From JAAYBY01 sp964465385 (GTDB taxonomy: Bacteria; Bacillota; Clostridia; Saccharofermentanales; UBA5734), in the NCBI GenBank assembly GCA_964465385.1, contig CAYXIM010000030.1, positions 1 to 19,218 on the forward strand: DNA of 19,218 nucleotides, written 5' to 3'. How positions within the stretch are numbered: the first letter of the stretch is position 1; every line of letters starts with the position of its first letter. Shown here piece by piece: positions 11,053-17,603 of this stretch. Made by a program: the position numbers and the translations under genes. The notes under the pieces were generated by a model that saw only the letters and a program-made list of their open reading frames with translations, searched no databases and was not told the DNA's origin.

Positions 11053-11078
11053 GGGGGCCCTGCGCAGGCAGGGCCCCC
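11053..11078 (+). terminator. Strong hairpin after hcp (terminator-like, no U tract)
   Basis: GGGGGCCCTGC (11053-11063), loop GCAG, GCAGGGCCCCC (11068-11078): an 11-bp GC-rich stem beginning 10 nt after the hcp stop. It is not directly followed by a T run, so termination would be weak or depend on the next hairpin; it could instead protect the hcp mRNA end. Confidence 0.55.
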
Positions 11079-11081
11079 GTC

Positions 11082-11112
11082 ACAGGCCGCCTGTTTTTTC
11101 ACGCAGGCGGCC
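11082..11112 (+). other. Two mutually exclusive hairpins before the M20 peptidase
   Basis: A small stem ACAGG (11082-11086) / CCTGT (11090-11094) runs into T bases up to 11099 and looks like a minimal intrinsic terminator. A longer stem GGCCGCCTG (11085-11093) / CAGGCGGCC (11104-11112) would use the same bases and exclude it. The arrangement resembles an attenuator, but this is inference from pairing alone. Confidence 0.35.
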
Positions 11113-11133
11113 AAGCCAAGCGGAGGAAGCGCC

Positions 11134-12297
11134 ATGAACCCTACACTTCAAGAAACCATTGTCAGCCGCCAGCAGGCCTACCGTGACCTGCTTGTCGAAT
11201 TGGGCCGGCTGGAAAGCCCGTCCCACCACAAGGCAGGTGTCGATGCCGTCGGCCGGCTCCTGGCGTCTTTCAGCCAGGACCTGGGCTTTGGCATCCACAC
11301 AAGGCCCTTTGAACAAGCGGGCGACGGGCTGCTGATCACCCTCAACCCCCAGGCAAAAAAAGCGCCAGTCACATTGATCGCCCACACCGACACGGTTCAT
11401 GAGGTCGGTGCCTTCGGAGACCCGCCGGTGCGGCTGGATCAGGACCAGCTGACCGGCCCGGGGGTCTATGACTGCAAGGGCGGCATCGCGGTGGCCCTGC
11501 TGGCCATGGAGGCCCTGCAGGCGGCCGCCTACACCGACCGGCCGGTCCAGCTGCTCCTGGTGCCGGACGAGGAGGTCAGCAGCAGCTTGTCAGGCCCGGC
11601 GGGCATCGCCTTTATCCGCGACACCGTGCGTGGGTCCTTGTTTGCCTGTTGCTGTGAATCGGGTCATGCGGACGGGTCGGTTGCGGTGGGCCGCAAGGGT
11701 ATCCTCAAGCTGGCTGTCACGGTGACGGGCCGGGCGGCCCATGCCGGTTCCAACTACCACCTGGGGGCCAGCGCCATCCGGGCTGCCGCCAGCCAGATCC
11801 TGGCCCTGGAAACAGCCGACATCGCAGCGGGGGTCACCATCAACTGCGGTGTCATCTCGGGCGGGGACAAGCCCAACATCGTGCCCGACCGCTGCCGCTA
11901 CCTGCTGGACATCCGTTTCCGGACGGTGGCTGAAAAAGAAGCGGCCCTGGCTGTTGTGGGCCAGCTGCTGCAAGCGCCGGCTGTGCCCGGCACCCACACG
12001 CGCTTTGAGCTGCTCAGTGAACGCATCCCCATGGAACGGACGGCAGGCAATGACGCGCTGCTGGCTTTTCTCAACCAGCAGGCCGACCGCCTGGGCCTGG
12101 CCCCTTTCAAAGCCTTTGAAGCGGGCGGCGGTGCCGATTCAGCCTATGCGGTGGCTGAGGGGGTGCCCACGGTCTGTTCGCTGGGCATTGTCGGCCAGGA
12201 CCAGCACACCACACGGGAGCGGGCGGACCTGGCCTCGCTTGCGGACCGGGCCCTGGTGCTGGCTGCTGCCATTTACGACAGCGACCGTTTCGCCTAA
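11134..12297 (+). CDS. M20-family metallopeptidase (glutamate carboxypeptidase-like)
   Basis: A cytoplasmic di-zinc hydrolase that should remove an N-acyl group or a C-terminal residue from a small amide substrate. The 387 residues show the M20 set: H84 and D86 in AHTDTVH, bridging D113 in GPGVYDCKGG, the catalytic/metal pair E146-E147 in VPDEEV, E175 in ESGHADG, and the last ligand H358 in QDQHTT. The dimerisation (lid) domain is in the middle, with GRAAHAG. The text resembles carboxypeptidase G2-type M20 proteins more than DapE or ArgE, but substrate cannot be assigned. A catabolic role on acylated amino acids or peptides would fit its neighbours. Start: ATG at 11134 after GGAGGA. The TAA stop overlaps the TAG stop of the convergent amidohydrolase 2 by two bases. 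Confidence 0.9.
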   Translation: MNPTLQETIVSRQQAYRDLLVELGRLESPSHHKAGVDAVGRLLASFSQDLGFGIHTRPFEQAGDGLLITLNPQAKKAPVTLIAHTDTVHEVGAFGDPPVRLDQDQLTGPGVYDCKGGIAVALLAMEALQAAAYTDRPVQLLLVPDEEVSSSLSGPAGIAFIRDTVRGSLFACCCESGHADGSVAVGRKGILKLAVTVTGRAAHAGSNYHLGASAIRAAASQILALETADIAAGVTINCGVISGGDKPNIVPDRCRYLLDIRFRTVAEKEAALAVVGQLLQAPAVPGTHTRFELLSERIPMERTAGNDALLAFLNQQADRLGLAPFKAFEAGGGADSAYAVAEGVPTVCSLGIVGQDQHTTRERADLASLADRALVLAAAIYDSDRFA

Positions 12298-13388
12298 CGG
12301 ACCTGGCGGCCGTCCTGGAACACGGCCTGGACCTGGAGCTGGTCATCGACCACCAGCAGGTCGGCCTTGTGACCCACCCGGATGGCGCCGCGGTCTGTGA
12401 GCCCGATGGCTGCGGCCGGTGTGGTGCTGGCCATGAGGCAGCAGTCGACCAGGCTGGCACCGGTCACCTGGCGCATGTTGCGCACACCGGTGGACAGGGT
12501 CATCTGGCTGCCGTATAAAACCCCGTCAATGATGTTGACATCGGACCCCAAGGCATCCCCGCCGGTACAGCAGTCGCTGACCAGGGCGATGTGGCGGGGT
12601 CCTTTGAGTTTGTAGACAAAGTTGAGCAGGAAGGGGCGGACGTGGGCGCCCAGGGAATCGGCGATCAGCTCGGCCACCATGGCGGGCTGGTCCAGGACGA
12701 AATAATCAGAGCCTGGTTCAACCGTGCCGCCAAAGCGCGGCTCGGGGGCCCCGGTGGCGCAATAGATGTGGCTGCCGATGCGAAGCCCATAGGGCAGGTA
12801 GGAGGCCAGCAGGTCCGGACCGGCTTTGGAATAGCAGACGGCCAGGGTGATGCCGTGCGCCTGGGCGGTCCGGGCAAAGTCGCGGGCCCCTGCCAGGCAG
12901 GGGTCCAGGGTCCAGACGCGGATCTGCCCCTGGCCGGCCGCGATCCAGCGTGTGTAGTCCGCCGGGTCGATGGGGAAGGGGCTGCCGCCGTCAGAGCCCA
13001 GGTCGGGATCGTTATAGGGCCCTTCCATGTGGATGCCCCGGATGGGGCTGTGGGGGCTTTGGGCGGCAGCCACCACGCGCCGGATGGCCGTTTCAAAGCT
13101 GTGGCCAAAGCCCGCGTTTCGCCACAGGGAGCACAGCAGGGAGGTGGTCCCGGCCTGCAGGTGGTGGTCGGCGGCCCGGGCCGGGTCCTCAAAAAACCAC
13201 CAGTCACCGCCGCCGTGGCAGTGGATGTCCACGTAACCCGGGATCAGGTGGCGCCCCTTTAAATCATAGACCTGGTCACCGGCCAGGCGCTGGGCGGAGA
13301 GGGCAGCAATCTGGTCACCGTGGGTGGCCAGGCTGCCGTTTTCAATGATGCCGTCTGCCAGAACAATGTTCCCGTTGATAAAAAGCAT
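12294..13388 (-). CDS. NagA-like amidohydrolase 2, altered metal site
   Basis: A paralog of the gene at 8114-9271, 364 residues. Shared features are HCHGGGDWWFFEDP (H56, H58), E122 in MEGPY, RVWTLDP, H249 in GAHVRP and D272 in LVSDCC. The canonical zinc-ligand His in GHS is replaced: the aligned stretch reads LAVCYSKAG, with Y186 (or C185) in that place. The next ligand His is kept (H207 in GSHIY). Activity may therefore be altered, use a different metal arrangement, or be lost, yet the frame is intact and the rest well conserved, arguing for retained function. Start: ATG at 13388 preceded by a G-rich run (weak ribosome site). It is transcribed away from the regulator at 13635 and converges with the M20 peptidase. 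The family fit is clear; substrate unknown. Confidence 0.82.
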   Translation of the reverse strand: MLFINGNIVLADGIIENGSLATHGDQIAALSAQRLAGDQVYDLKGRHLIPGYVDIHCHGGGDWWFFEDPARAADHHLQAGTTSLLCSLWRNAGFGHSFETAIRRVVAAAQSPHSPIRGIHMEGPYNDPDLGSDGGSPFPIDPADYTRWIAAGQGQIRVWTLDPCLAGARDFARTAQAHGITLAVCYSKAGPDLLASYLPYGLRIGSHIYCATGAPEPRFGGTVEPGSDYFVLDQPAMVAELIADSLGAHVRPFLLNFVYKLKGPRHIALVSDCCTGGDALGSDVNIIDGVLYGSQMTLSTGVRNMRQVTGASLVDCCLMASTTPAAAIGLTDRGAIRVGHKADLLVVDDQLQVQAVFQDGRQVR

Positions 13389-13430
13389 GGGATCGCCCCC
13401 CCTGTTTGTGGCCTGTGCGGCTTTTTGTTC

Positions 13431-13439
13431 ATGATACCA
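13431..13439 (-). promoter_or_regulatory. Extended -10 of amidohydrolase 2
   Basis: On the minus strand, TGG (13439-13437) then TATCAT (13436-13431), 43 nt before the start codon. The same GTGGTATnAT form and a similar distance occur upstream of amidohydrolase 1. No clear -35. Confidence 0.5.
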
Positions 13440-13488
13440 CAGGCACGGCAGGCGCCAGTGGTTTTTCTTGGTCTTCTGCACGTGACAC

Positions 13489-13507
13489 TTTCTCAAAAGT
13501 TGAGAAA
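13489..13507. promoter_or_regulatory. Palindrome in the amidohydrolase 2 / regulator intergenic region
   Basis: TTTCTCAA (13489-13496), AAG, TTGAGAAA (13500-13507): two perfect 8-nt arms. It lies in the AT-rich part of the 246-base gap, about 60 bases upstream of the regulator promoter -35 and about 50 bases upstream of the amidohydrolase 2 -10. A candidate operator, perhaps for the adjacent regulator. The gap also holds the direct repeat TAATCTGGA at 13560-13568 and 13620-13628. Confidence 0.45.
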
Positions 13508-13568
13508 AGATCCTTGAAAAACCAGATAAACATACAAAGAGCTCGGTGATATTTCCCGATAATCTGGA

Positions 13569-13597
13569 TTGAATTCCCATTTAGAACCTTTTATCAT
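13569..13597 (+). promoter_or_regulatory. Promoter of the regulator-ridA-aminotransferase-nhaC operon
   Basis: TTGAAT (13569-13574), a 17-nt spacer and TATCAT (13592-13597), in locally AT-rich sequence. The predicted start is near 13604. The gene begins at 13635 after GGAGGGG. One copy of TAATCTGGA abuts the -35 and the other overlaps the ribosome site. Confidence 0.65.
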
Positions 13598-13634
13598 AAA
13601 GATGATGAGAAAATTTTATTAATCTGGAGGGGTC

Positions 13635-14312
13635 ATGGCTGCCAACCGAAAGCGCCTGCTGGCTTATGTCCCGATGGCCCGCTTTATCGCTGAAATGAAC
13701 GGACCAGATGCAGAAGCGGTCCTGCATGACATTTCCCAGCCGTCACGGTCGATCATCTACATCACGCCCAAGTCCATCACCGGCCGCTGCGTGGGCGGCC
13801 CGCTGACCGATTATGCCATGGAGCTGCTCCAGCAGGGGGTCTACCTGGAGTCCGACCATGTGGTCAACTATGTGGGCCGGGCCCACCACCGGGACTTGGT
13901 CTTGCGATCCTCCACCTTTTTTATCAAGGAGGAGGGCCAGCTGATCGGGCTCCTGTGCGTCAACATCGACCTGACCCGCCAATTCCAGGCCCTGGATCTG
14001 CTCCAGGACGCCCTGCTGATCCCGCGGGAAGACACCAACAAGCGGACCTCGGAGGTGTTTTCCCTGACGGCCGATGAGCTGATCTTGCAGACCATCCGCT
14101 CATACAGCCGATTCATGGAACCGGCCCAGATGCCGGTCGAACTGAGGCGAGCCATTGTCGCCAAACTGGTCACCCTGGGTGTCTTCAGCATCAAGGGGGC
14201 GGTGTCCCAGGCGGCTGCCCATTTGCATGTTTCCGAACAGACCATCTACCGCTATCTTGCAGAACTCGAGAAGAAAGAGAGGAATCACCATGAGAGAAAC
14301 CATCCAGACTGA
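13635..14312 (+). CDS. YheO/DauR-type transcriptional regulator (PAS-like + HTH)
   Basis: A DNA-binding regulator of 225 residues. The N-terminal part (about 10-125) is the YheO-type PAS-like sensor domain, with text such as DISQPSRSIIYITPKSITGR and VNYVGRAHHRDL. The C-terminal part (about 185-217) is a helix-turn-helix with AVSQAAAHLHVSEQTIYRYL. In Pseudomonas the relative DauR represses D-arginine use; here ligand and sign are unknown. Start: ATG at 13635 after GGAGGGG. Its last 23 bases overlap the ridA gene, so translation is coupled and it probably controls its own operon. A near-consensus promoter and a palindrome lie upstream. Confidence 0.88.
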   Translation: MAANRKRLLAYVPMARFIAEMNGPDAEAVLHDISQPSRSIIYITPKSITGRCVGGPLTDYAMELLQQGVYLESDHVVNYVGRAHHRDLVLRSSTFFIKEEGQLIGLLCVNIDLTRQFQALDLLQDALLIPREDTNKRTSEVFSLTADELILQTIRSYSRFMEPAQMPVELRRAIVAKLVTLGVFSIKGAVSQAAAHLHVSEQTIYRYLAELEKKERNHHERNHPD

Positions 14313-14661
14313 ACATGCCGCGCCGGCCATCGGGCCCTATTCGCAGGGTATCGTTGTCGGCAACCTGCTGTTCACATCCGGCCAGCTGCCGGTGGACCCT
14401 GAAAGCGGCCAGATGCCGGCGCGCTTTGAAGACCAGGTGGAACAAGTCATCCAAAACATCCAGGCCATCGCGCAGGCGGCGGGCAGCAGCTTGGATCGGA
14501 CGGTCAAGACCTTGTGCTTTTTAACGGACATGGACACCTTTGCCACCTTCAACGAGGTCTACGCCCGCCACTTCACGGGCAAGCCGGCCCGCAGCTGCGT
14601 GGCGGTCAAGGCCCTGCCCAAGGGGGCGCGGGTGGAGGTGGAAGCCATCATCGAACGCTGA
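14290..14661 (+). CDS. ridA: RidA family enamine/imine deaminase
   Basis: RidA hydrolyses reactive 2-aminoacrylate and related imines released by PLP enzymes, giving keto acids and ammonia. At 123 residues it has family length. Family motifs are IGPYSQG (14-20), FTSGQLPVDP, and the C-terminal PARSCVAVKALPKGARVEVEAI. R101 corresponds to E. coli R105 (substrate carboxylate) and E116 to E120. Start: ATG at 14290 after AGAGGAA, inside the end of the regulator gene. It is followed after 30 nt by an aminotransferase, a PLP enzyme that could generate its substrate. Cytosolic, expected trimer. Confidence 0.95.
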   Translation: MRETIQTEHAAPAIGPYSQGIVVGNLLFTSGQLPVDPESGQMPARFEDQVEQVIQNIQAIAQAAGSSLDRTVKTLCFLTDMDTFATFNEVYARHFTGKPARSCVAVKALPKGARVEVEAIIER

Positions 14662-14691
14662 GGCCGCCGCCACACAGAGAGGAGCATCGCT

Positions 14692-15921
14692 ATGCCTATC
14701 AAACAGAAAATGAACGATCGCTTTCGCGACCTGCAGGGGGGCTTGTTCGCCACGGTGACCAAGGCCGATGTGGGTGAGGGGGCCGGCCGGCTCATGGCCG
14801 AAGGCTATGACATCATGGCCTGGGCGGATCCGTTTTTCCCGGACCCATCCATCCCGGCGTCGGTCACCCAAACCATGATCGAAGCTTTCGAGGATGGCTT
14901 TTCATCCCATTACACCATGCCCATGGGCAACGCCGACCTCAGGCGGGTGGTGGCCCGCAAGGTCTGGGAGAAAAACGGCCTCAAGGCAGATCCCAGCCGC
15001 AACGTGCTGATCACGCCTGGCTCGGACTCCGGCCTCATTTACGCCATGATGCCCTTCATTGAAGCGGGCGATGAGATCCTGATCCCCGATCCCAGCTACC
15101 CGTCCAACTTCCTCAACGCCAAGCTGTGCGGGGGGGTGGCGGTTTCGGTGCCCCTGCGCGAGGCGGACAACTGGCAGCCCCAGGTCGAAGCTTTCGAGGA
15201 GCGGCTGACCGATCGGACCAAGATGGTCCTCATCTCACACCCCAACAACCCCACCACCACCGTCTTCAGGCGTGAGAACATCGAAGCCCTCTGCCGCTTC
15301 ATCATCGACAACGACCTGATCCTGGTCAGCGACCAGGCCTTTGAAGACCACGTCTTTGATGACATCGAGTTTGTCACCCCCGCGGCCCTACCGGGCATGT
15401 GGGAGCGGACGGTGTCGGTCTTTTCCATTTCCAAGGGCATCGGCCTGTCGGGCTTCCGGGTGGGTTACCTGGTGGCAGACGACCGCATCATGGATGTCCT
15501 CTACGGCGGCACGGTCAACATCCTGGGGGCCACCAACACAGCGGCCCAGCTGGGGGCCATCACGGCCCTGGAAGATGAGACCATCCTGCCCACCTACCAC
15601 CGCATCCTGGACCGGCGCCGCAAGCTGGCCTATCAGGAGTTCAGCCAGATCCCCGGCGTCTCCTGCACCCTGCCGGAAAGCGGCATCTTGTCCTGGCTGA
15701 ACATCTCCAAGCTGGGCACCAGCGCCGAGGTGGTGGCCTATCTGCTCAAGCACGCCCGGGTTGTGGTCAACGAAGGGCCACCCTACGGGCCAGAAGGGGA
15801 AGGCTACATCCGCATTGTTCACGGGTGTTTTAAAGAAGAAGACCGCGCTGTTGCCGCCTACAAACGCATCCGCCAGGCCTTGACCCAACTGGCCGGTGAG
15901 CGCGGGCTGATACGGGGGTGA
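14692..15921 (+). CDS. Class I/II PLP-dependent aminotransferase
   Basis: A fold-type I PLP enzyme of 409 residues, probably an amino acid aminotransferase; a C-S or beta-lyase of the same fold is possible. Visible sites are the PLP lysine K248 in SISKGIGLSGFRVGY, N186 in HPNNPTT, D214 in VSDQAFED (pyridine nitrogen), and the carboxylate-binding R374 in GYIRIVHG. The residue three after the Asp, often Tyr and contacting the PLP hydroxyl, is Phe (F217). Start: ATG after AGAGGAG. It lies 30 nt after ridA and 84 nt before nhaC. The neighbours suggest catabolic deamination of an imported amino acid, with RidA clearing imine by-products. The substrate cannot be read from sequence. Confidence 0.9.
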   Translation: MPIKQKMNDRFRDLQGGLFATVTKADVGEGAGRLMAEGYDIMAWADPFFPDPSIPASVTQTMIEAFEDGFSSHYTMPMGNADLRRVVARKVWEKNGLKADPSRNVLITPGSDSGLIYAMMPFIEAGDEILIPDPSYPSNFLNAKLCGGVAVSVPLREADNWQPQVEAFEERLTDRTKMVLISHPNNPTTTVFRRENIEALCRFIIDNDLILVSDQAFEDHVFDDIEFVTPAALPGMWERTVSVFSISKGIGLSGFRVGYLVADDRIMDVLYGGTVNILGATNTAAQLGAITALEDETILPTYHRILDRRRKLAYQEFSQIPGVSCTLPESGILSWLNISKLGTSAEVVAYLLKHARVVVNEGPPYGPEGEGYIRIVHGCFKEEDRAVAAYKRIRQALTQLAGERGLIRG

Positions 15922-16005
15922 TCACGGGTTGTCCCATCAGAGGACGTGTTTTTGCCGTTTGAATCAGGCACAGCGCCAAACAGCTGTGAGAGAGGAGCAG
16001 GTGCA

Positions 16006-17445
16006 GTGAAAGAAAAGATTCAATTTCGTGGCGGCTGGGGGTTTGCCTTTGTCCCCATTGTGGTGTTTTTGTTCTTCTGTGTGCTCTACTTTATCGTCTT
16101 CAAGGCCTTTGAGATGCATGCGCTGGCCATGGGGGCCTTTGTCGGCCTCTTGATCGGCGCCCTGTTCACCCGCAAGGGCCATTACGGCTCCTTCTGGAAC
16201 GCCGTTTACGAGGGGGTCAAGGAATCGGTCCCCATCGGGGTCTTGCTCTTTGTCATCGGCATGTTCTCAGCCCTGGTCAAATCGACCAATGTCTCGGCCG
16301 GCTTTGTCTGGCTGGCCAAATCCATCGGGGTCAGTGGTGGGCTGTTCACCGCTTTCACCTTCCTGGCCGTCTGCATCATCTCGTCTGCCACGGGTTCCTC
16401 CATTGGCAGCCTGTTCACCTGTTTTCCCATTTTCTACCCAGCCGGTGTGCTCCTGGGCAGCAACCCGGCCATCCTGGCCGGTGCCCTGGTCTCGGCTGCC
16501 GTCTTCGGTGACAACCTGGCGCCCATTTCAGACACGACCATCATTTCCGCCAGCACCCAGGAATACACCCGCCGGGAAGGCTTTGCCGACATCGGTGGCT
16601 GCGTCAGCACCCGGCTCAAATACTCCCTGGTGGGCGGCGTCATCTCCTTTTTCCTCTTCTGGCTTTTTGGTGGCGGCGGCTCTGTCGGCCAGGGCAGTGA
16701 AGAGATTTTGGCCGCCCACATGAACCCGACCAGCCTCTTGATGCTGATCCCGGTGGCCATCATGCTGGTGGTGGCCGTGTTGACGCGCGACATCTACATC
16801 GCAACCACGGTCGGCATTGTGGTGGGCACGGCAACGGGCCTCTTGGCCAAGCTGATCAGCTTCCCCCACATCCTGTCCGTGACCGATGGGGCCCCGACAG
16901 GCTTTTTGACCGACGGCATTGCCGGCATGATGTCAACGGTGACCCTGGTCATGGGGGTATACGGCATCATGGGGGTCCTGAATGCGGCCGGTGCCCTGGA
17001 CAAGATCACCAACGGCATCGTCAAGAGCAAGCTGGGCCACACGGTGCGCGGCACCGAAATCGCCATGATGCTGGGCATCAGCCTGACCACCCTGATCTTT
17101 GGCGGCGTGACCTCCGCGTCCATGGCCACCTTTGGCAAGGTCCAAAACGAGCTGGGCAAGCGCGTGGGCCTGCACCCCTACCGACGGGCCAACCTCTTGG
17201 ACGGCTTCGCCCACACCCTGCCGGTGGTGGTGCCCTTCCTCAGCGCCTTTGTCTTCATCGGCGGCCTCTTGACCCAGGGCTATGACTTCATTGCCCCGCT
17301 GACCCTGGTCCAGATCGCCGGCGGCATGTTCTACAACATGGTCCTCTTCTTTGTCCTGCTTTTCTCGGTCTTGACCGGCTGGGGGCGTGACTTTGAGGGC
17401 CCGGACGGCATCCGGCTCAAAGAACCGGACCTGGACAAGGCCTGA
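16006..17445 (+). CDS. nhaC: NhaC-family Na+/H+ antiporter or Na+-coupled exchanger
   Basis: A membrane carrier of 479 residues with about 11-12 hydrophobic segments. The NhaC signature is clear near residues 168-184 (GDNLAPISDTTIISAS), preceded by SSATGSSIGSLF. Family members exchange Na+ for H+, and some (MleN type) move organic acids. In this operon an amino acid or keto acid substrate is possible but unproven. Start chosen: GTG at 16006, because AGAGGAG (15991-15997) sits 8 nt upstream and the protein then begins with a short basic end before the first membrane segment. A GTG at 15946 is in frame but has a poor site. Last gene before a strong terminator, so the operon ends here. Confidence 0.9.
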   Translation: MKEKIQFRGGWGFAFVPIVVFLFFCVLYFIVFKAFEMHALAMGAFVGLLIGALFTRKGHYGSFWNAVYEGVKESVPIGVLLFVIGMFSALVKSTNVSAGFVWLAKSIGVSGGLFTAFTFLAVCIISSATGSSIGSLFTCFPIFYPAGVLLGSNPAILAGALVSAAVFGDNLAPISDTTIISASTQEYTRREGFADIGGCVSTRLKYSLVGGVISFFLFWLFGGGGSVGQGSEEILAAHMNPTSLLMLIPVAIMLVVAVLTRDIYIATTVGIVVGTATGLLAKLISFPHILSVTDGAPTGFLTDGIAGMMSTVTLVMGVYGIMGVLNAAGALDKITNGIVKSKLGHTVRGTEIAMMLGISLTTLIFGGVTSASMATFGKVQNELGKRVGLHPYRRANLLDGFAHTLPVVVPFLSAFVFIGGLLTQGYDFIAPLTLVQIAGGMFYNMVLFFVLLFSVLTGWGRDFEGPDGIRLKEPDLDKA

Positions 17446-17468
17446 AGCGGCCTGACCAGGCCTGCTGG

Positions 17469-17499
17469 CCCGGCCGGTTGGTCAACCGGCCGGGCTTTT
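17469..17499 (+). terminator. Intrinsic terminator after nhaC
   Basis: CCCGGCCGGTTG (17469-17480) pairs with CAACCGGCCGGG (17483-17494), then CTTTTCTTT. A long GC-rich stem with a tight loop and a U tract, 24 nt after the nhaC stop. Closes the regulator-ridA-aminotransferase-nhaC operon. Confidence 0.9.
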
Positions 17500-17512
17500 C
17501 TTTGGCCCTCTT

Positions 17513-17543
17513 CTGTTCAAGCAGGCCGCTGGTGTGGTATAAC
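17513..17543 (+). promoter_or_regulatory. Promoter of the YihY gene, extended -10
   Basis: TGG (17535-17537) before TATAAC (17538-17543) gives an extended -10. The -35 is weak (TGTTCA at 17514-17519, 18 nt upstream). CTGTTCAAGC at 17513-17522 is identical to 178-187 upstream of uvrA. It lies between the terminator and the gene start at 17604. Confidence 0.6.
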
Positions 17544-17603
17544 TAAAACGATGCCCTGATCCAAACGGCCCGCCAGGGGGCCACCAACAAGTAAGGAAAA
17601 CAG

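Noticed and set aside
12591..13262. Plus-strand open frame antisense to amidohydrolase 2
   Set aside because: Shadow of the minus-strand coding frame, with no start signal or domain.
15946..16005. Upstream GTG at 15946 as the nhaC start
   Set aside because: Its Shine-Dalgarno-like AGAGG is only 2 nt away and it adds a non-conserved 20-residue leader. The GTG at 16006 has a well-spaced AGAGGAG.
16006..17445. Treating the NhaC protein as certainly a sodium/proton antiporter
   Set aside because: The family motif is clear, but members move other substrates and the operon context suggests a possible amino acid or keto acid, so the substrate is left open.
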